From: Azoarcus sp. | GTDB lineage: Bacteria > Pseudomonadota > Gammaproteobacteria > Burkholderiales > Rhodocyclaceae | Length of the DNA: 7,201 nt | NCBI GenBank assembly: GCA_031259795.1 | Contig: JAIRLA010000246.1 | Location: 1 to 7,201 of the forward strand | Direction: 5' to 3' | Part shown: piece after piece, positions 5,505 to 7,201 of the stretch | Position numbering within the stretch: position 1 is the first letter of the stretch | Layout of the letters: each line of letters begins with the position of its first letter | Position numbers and translations under genes: made by a program | Notes under the pieces: model-generated | Database searches by the model: none | Seen by the model: the letters and a program-made list of their open reading frames with translations, nothing else | Told to the model about the DNA's origin: nothing

Positions 5505-6740
5505 GTGTCGCGTCGTAGAGTCGTCGTTACCGGACTGGGCGCTGTCTCGCCGGTTGGCAATACTGTTCCCGAAATCTGGGAAAACCTGATTGCCGGCAAG
5601 AGCGGCGTCGGTCCAATCACCCGGTTCGACGCCAGCATGTTCGCTTCGCGCGTGGCCGGTGAAGTCAAGAACTTCGACATTACCGCCTGGCTGCCGGCGA
5701 AAGATGCTCGCCGGATGGATATCTTCGTCCACTACGGTCTGGCGGCGGGGATCCAGGCGTTCCGTGATTCCGGCATCGCGGTCACGGAGGAGAACGCCGG
5801 GCGCATCGGCGTAAACATCGGTTCGGGCATGGGCGGACTGCCGATGATCGAGGAGATGCACAATCATTTCCTTGCCGGCGGAGCGCGCAAGATTTCACCG
5901 TTTTTCGTCCCCGGCACCATCATCAACATGATTTCGGGGAATCTGTCGATCATCCTCGGGCTGCAAGGGCCGAATCTCGCCGTGGCGACGGCTTGCAGCA
6001 CGGGCCTGCACGCCATCGGCTTGGGCGCGCGCCTGATCGTGCATGGCGACGCGGACGTCATGATCTGTGGCGGCACGGAATCGACGGTGACGCCATTGGC
6101 GGTGGGGGGGTTCGGTTCGGCCAAGGCTTTGTCGACCCGCAACGACGACCCCGCGACCGCCAGTCGTCCGTGGGATGTCGACCGCGATGGTTTCGTGGCC
6201 GGCGAAGGCTCCGGGGCGCTGGTGCTCGAAGAATACGAACACGCCAGACGGCGCGGCGCGAGGATTTACGCCGAACTGATTGGTTTCGGCATGAGCGGCG
6301 ATGCGTACCACATCACCGCGCCGAACACCGACGGGCCGCGCCGCAGCATGGTGAATGCCCTGAAGGATGCCGGAGTCAATCCCGATCAGGTGCAATATCT
6401 GAACGCGCACGGCACTTCGACGCCGCTCGGCGACAAGAATGAAACCGATGCGATCAAGCTCGCTTTCGGAGCCGATAACGCGGCGAAACTGGTGGTCAAT
6501 TCCACCAAGTCGATGACCGGGCACCTGCTTGGCGGCGCGGGCGGACTGGAATCGGTCGTTACCGTGCTGGCCATTCATCACCAGATTTCACCGCCGACGA
6601 TCAACATCTTCACGCAAGACCCGGAGTGCGACCTCGATTTCTGCGCCAACACCGCGCGCGCGATGAAGATTGAAATCGCGATGAAAAACAACTTTGGTTT
6701 CGGCGGCACGAACGGCACGCTGGTGTTTCGCCGCCTCTGA
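5505..6740 (+). CDS. fabF: 3-oxoacyl-ACP synthase II (FabF)
   Basis: A 411-residue condensing enzyme (KAS II) that elongates acyl-ACP with malonyl-ACP and, in E. coli, controls the temperature-dependent production of cis-vaccenate. The Cys-His-His triad is present: Cys164 in ATACSTG, His302 in NAHGTSTP and His340 in SMTGHLLGGAGG, with Lys335 in NSTKSMTGH. The C-terminal NFGFGGTN (396-403) contains the phenylalanine gating loop of FabF enzymes. Length and the N-terminal RRVVVTGLGAVSPVG agree with FabF rather than FabB. The start is GTG 5505, supported by GGAG (5494-5497) seven bases upstream and by the family N-terminus. It lies 100 bases after acpP, behind a long hairpin. A YgfX-like gene begins seven bases after its stop codon. 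Confidence 0.97.
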   Translation: MSRRRVVVTGLGAVSPVGNTVPEIWENLIAGKSGVGPITRFDASMFASRVAGEVKNFDITAWLPAKDARRMDIFVHYGLAAGIQAFRDSGIAVTEENAGRIGVNIGSGMGGLPMIEEMHNHFLAGGARKISPFFVPGTIINMISGNLSIILGLQGPNLAVATACSTGLHAIGLGARLIVHGDADVMICGGTESTVTPLAVGGFGSAKALSTRNDDPATASRPWDVDRDGFVAGEGSGALVLEEYEHARRRGARIYAELIGFGMSGDAYHITAPNTDGPRRSMVNALKDAGVNPDQVQYLNAHGTSTPLGDKNETDAIKLAFGADNAAKLVVNSTKSMTGHLLGGAGGLESVVTVLAIHHQISPPTINIFTQDPECDLDFCANTARAMKIEIAMKNNFGFGGTNGTLVFRRL

Positions 6741-6747
6741 TGGCTGG

Positions 6748-7201
6748 ATGACGGGCGGCGCGCCACTCACGATACGGCTGAAGCCGGACATTACGCTGCT
6801 GGCGCTGGTTCTGGCGGCGCATCTCGCGGCGGGGCTGGCGCTTTTCTTCATGGATTTGCCGCTCGTGGCGACGGTCTTGCTCGACGGGCTGGTCGCGCTT
6901 TCCGCCGTGCGGGCGGCCAGAGCGCAGGCGCGCAAGCGGGGGCTGTGCCTCGTGCTGGCCGCCGACGGCGGCGTGCGCGTGTGCCGCGCGGGCGGGGAAA
7001 ACGATGATGAAACGGTGTGGGCGAGGGTTCTGCCCGGCTCGACGCTGTTTCCCGCTGTCCTGTGGTTTACGTTGGCATGGACAGCGGAAGATGGCCGCGC
7101 GCGGCGCTTATCCCTGATGCTGATCGCCGCCGAGGTGGAAGAAGACGCGCGAGGCGATGACGCCCAGTGGCGGCGGCTGCGAACCTGGCTGAACCATCGC
7201 G
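6748..7201 (+). CDS. ygfX: YgfX-like membrane protein, partial (3' end outside window)
   Basis: The frame opens at ATG 6748 and has no stop before the window ends, showing 151 residues. Two hydrophobic segments close together (about residues 15-34 and 37-55) are followed by a basic stretch (RAARAQARKR, 55-64), then a soluble beta-rich part with WARVLPGSTLFPAVLWFTLAW. The visible end, DDAQWRRLRTWLNHR, resembles the C-terminal signature of the YgfX family, so little of the protein is probably missing. E. coli YgfX (also called CptA) was proposed as a toxin paired with SdhE and inhibiting cell division; that role should not be assumed here, since no sdhE is visible. The start has only a weak ribosome binding site, and the seven-base gap after fabF suggests translation following fabF. 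In many betaproteobacteria a small protein of this kind sits between fabF and rpoE. The family call rests on topology, C-terminal motif and context. Confidence 0.6.
   Translation, partial: MTGGAPLTIRLKPDITLLALVLAAHLAAGLALFFMDLPLVATVLLDGLVALSAVRAARAQARKRGLCLVLAADGGVRVCRAGGENDDETVWARVLPGSTLFPAVLWFTLAWTAEDGRARRLSLMLIAAEVEEDARGDDAQWRRLRTWLNHR

Noticed and set aside
1..7201. CRISPR arrays, tRNA or rRNA genes, insertion sequences, phage or defence genes
   Set aside because: I read for direct repeat arrays, tRNA-like cloverleafs and transposase or integrase motifs and saw none; almost all DNA is taken by the core genes listed.

Overview
The window holds a complete, conserved bacterial type II fatty-acid synthesis cluster, all on the + strand, in the order yceD, rpmF, plsX, fabH, fabD, fabG, acpP, fabF. 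It is flanked on the left by the 3' end of an unrelated gene encoding a BACON-type domain, and on the right by a YgfX-like small membrane protein cut by the window edge. The G+C content is high. The cysteine-free L32, the acyl carrier protein and the gene order are typical of Proteobacteria. I infer a betaproteobacterium: the YgfX-like gene follows fabF where enterobacteria have pabC, and in many betaproteobacteria the rpoE/mucD/lepA region follows fabF. This taxonomic call is from memory and was not tested by search.

Layout. 1-243: C-terminal fragment of a probably exported beta-sandwich protein. 244-527: a 284-base intergenic region with a strong intrinsic terminator (293-336), a 7-bp inverted repeat (365-391), three tandem copies of CGATCCC (433-453) and a sigma70-like promoter (490-518) lying directly on the yceD start. 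528-1274: yceD and rpmF. 1302-1340: a terminator-like hairpin between rpmF and plsX, probably an attenuator. 1370-5078: plsX, fabH, fabD and fabG, with 4-base ATGA overlaps at plsX/fabH and fabD/fabG. 5079-5161: a short hairpin with a T tract, overlapping an extended -10 promoter for acpP. 5162-5404: acpP. 5424-5462: a long hairpin before fabF. 5505-6740: fabF. 6748-7201: partial ygfX-like gene.

How the genes work together. FabD loads malonate from malonyl-CoA onto the acyl carrier protein AcpP. FabH condenses acetyl-CoA with malonyl-ACP to start chains. FabG reduces the 3-ketoacyl-ACP and FabF elongates. PlsX converts finished acyl-ACP to acyl-phosphate for phospholipid synthesis. YceD and L32 link the cluster to ribosome biogenesis. 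The enzymes all carry their catalytic residues. The regulatory layout suggests rpmF, the plsX-fabG block, acpP and fabF can be expressed at different levels.

I found no convincing new biological system. The points worth a second look are regulatory hairpins, the arrangement at the yceD start, the BACON fragment beside a core operon, and a Cys-Cys pair at the FabH active site.
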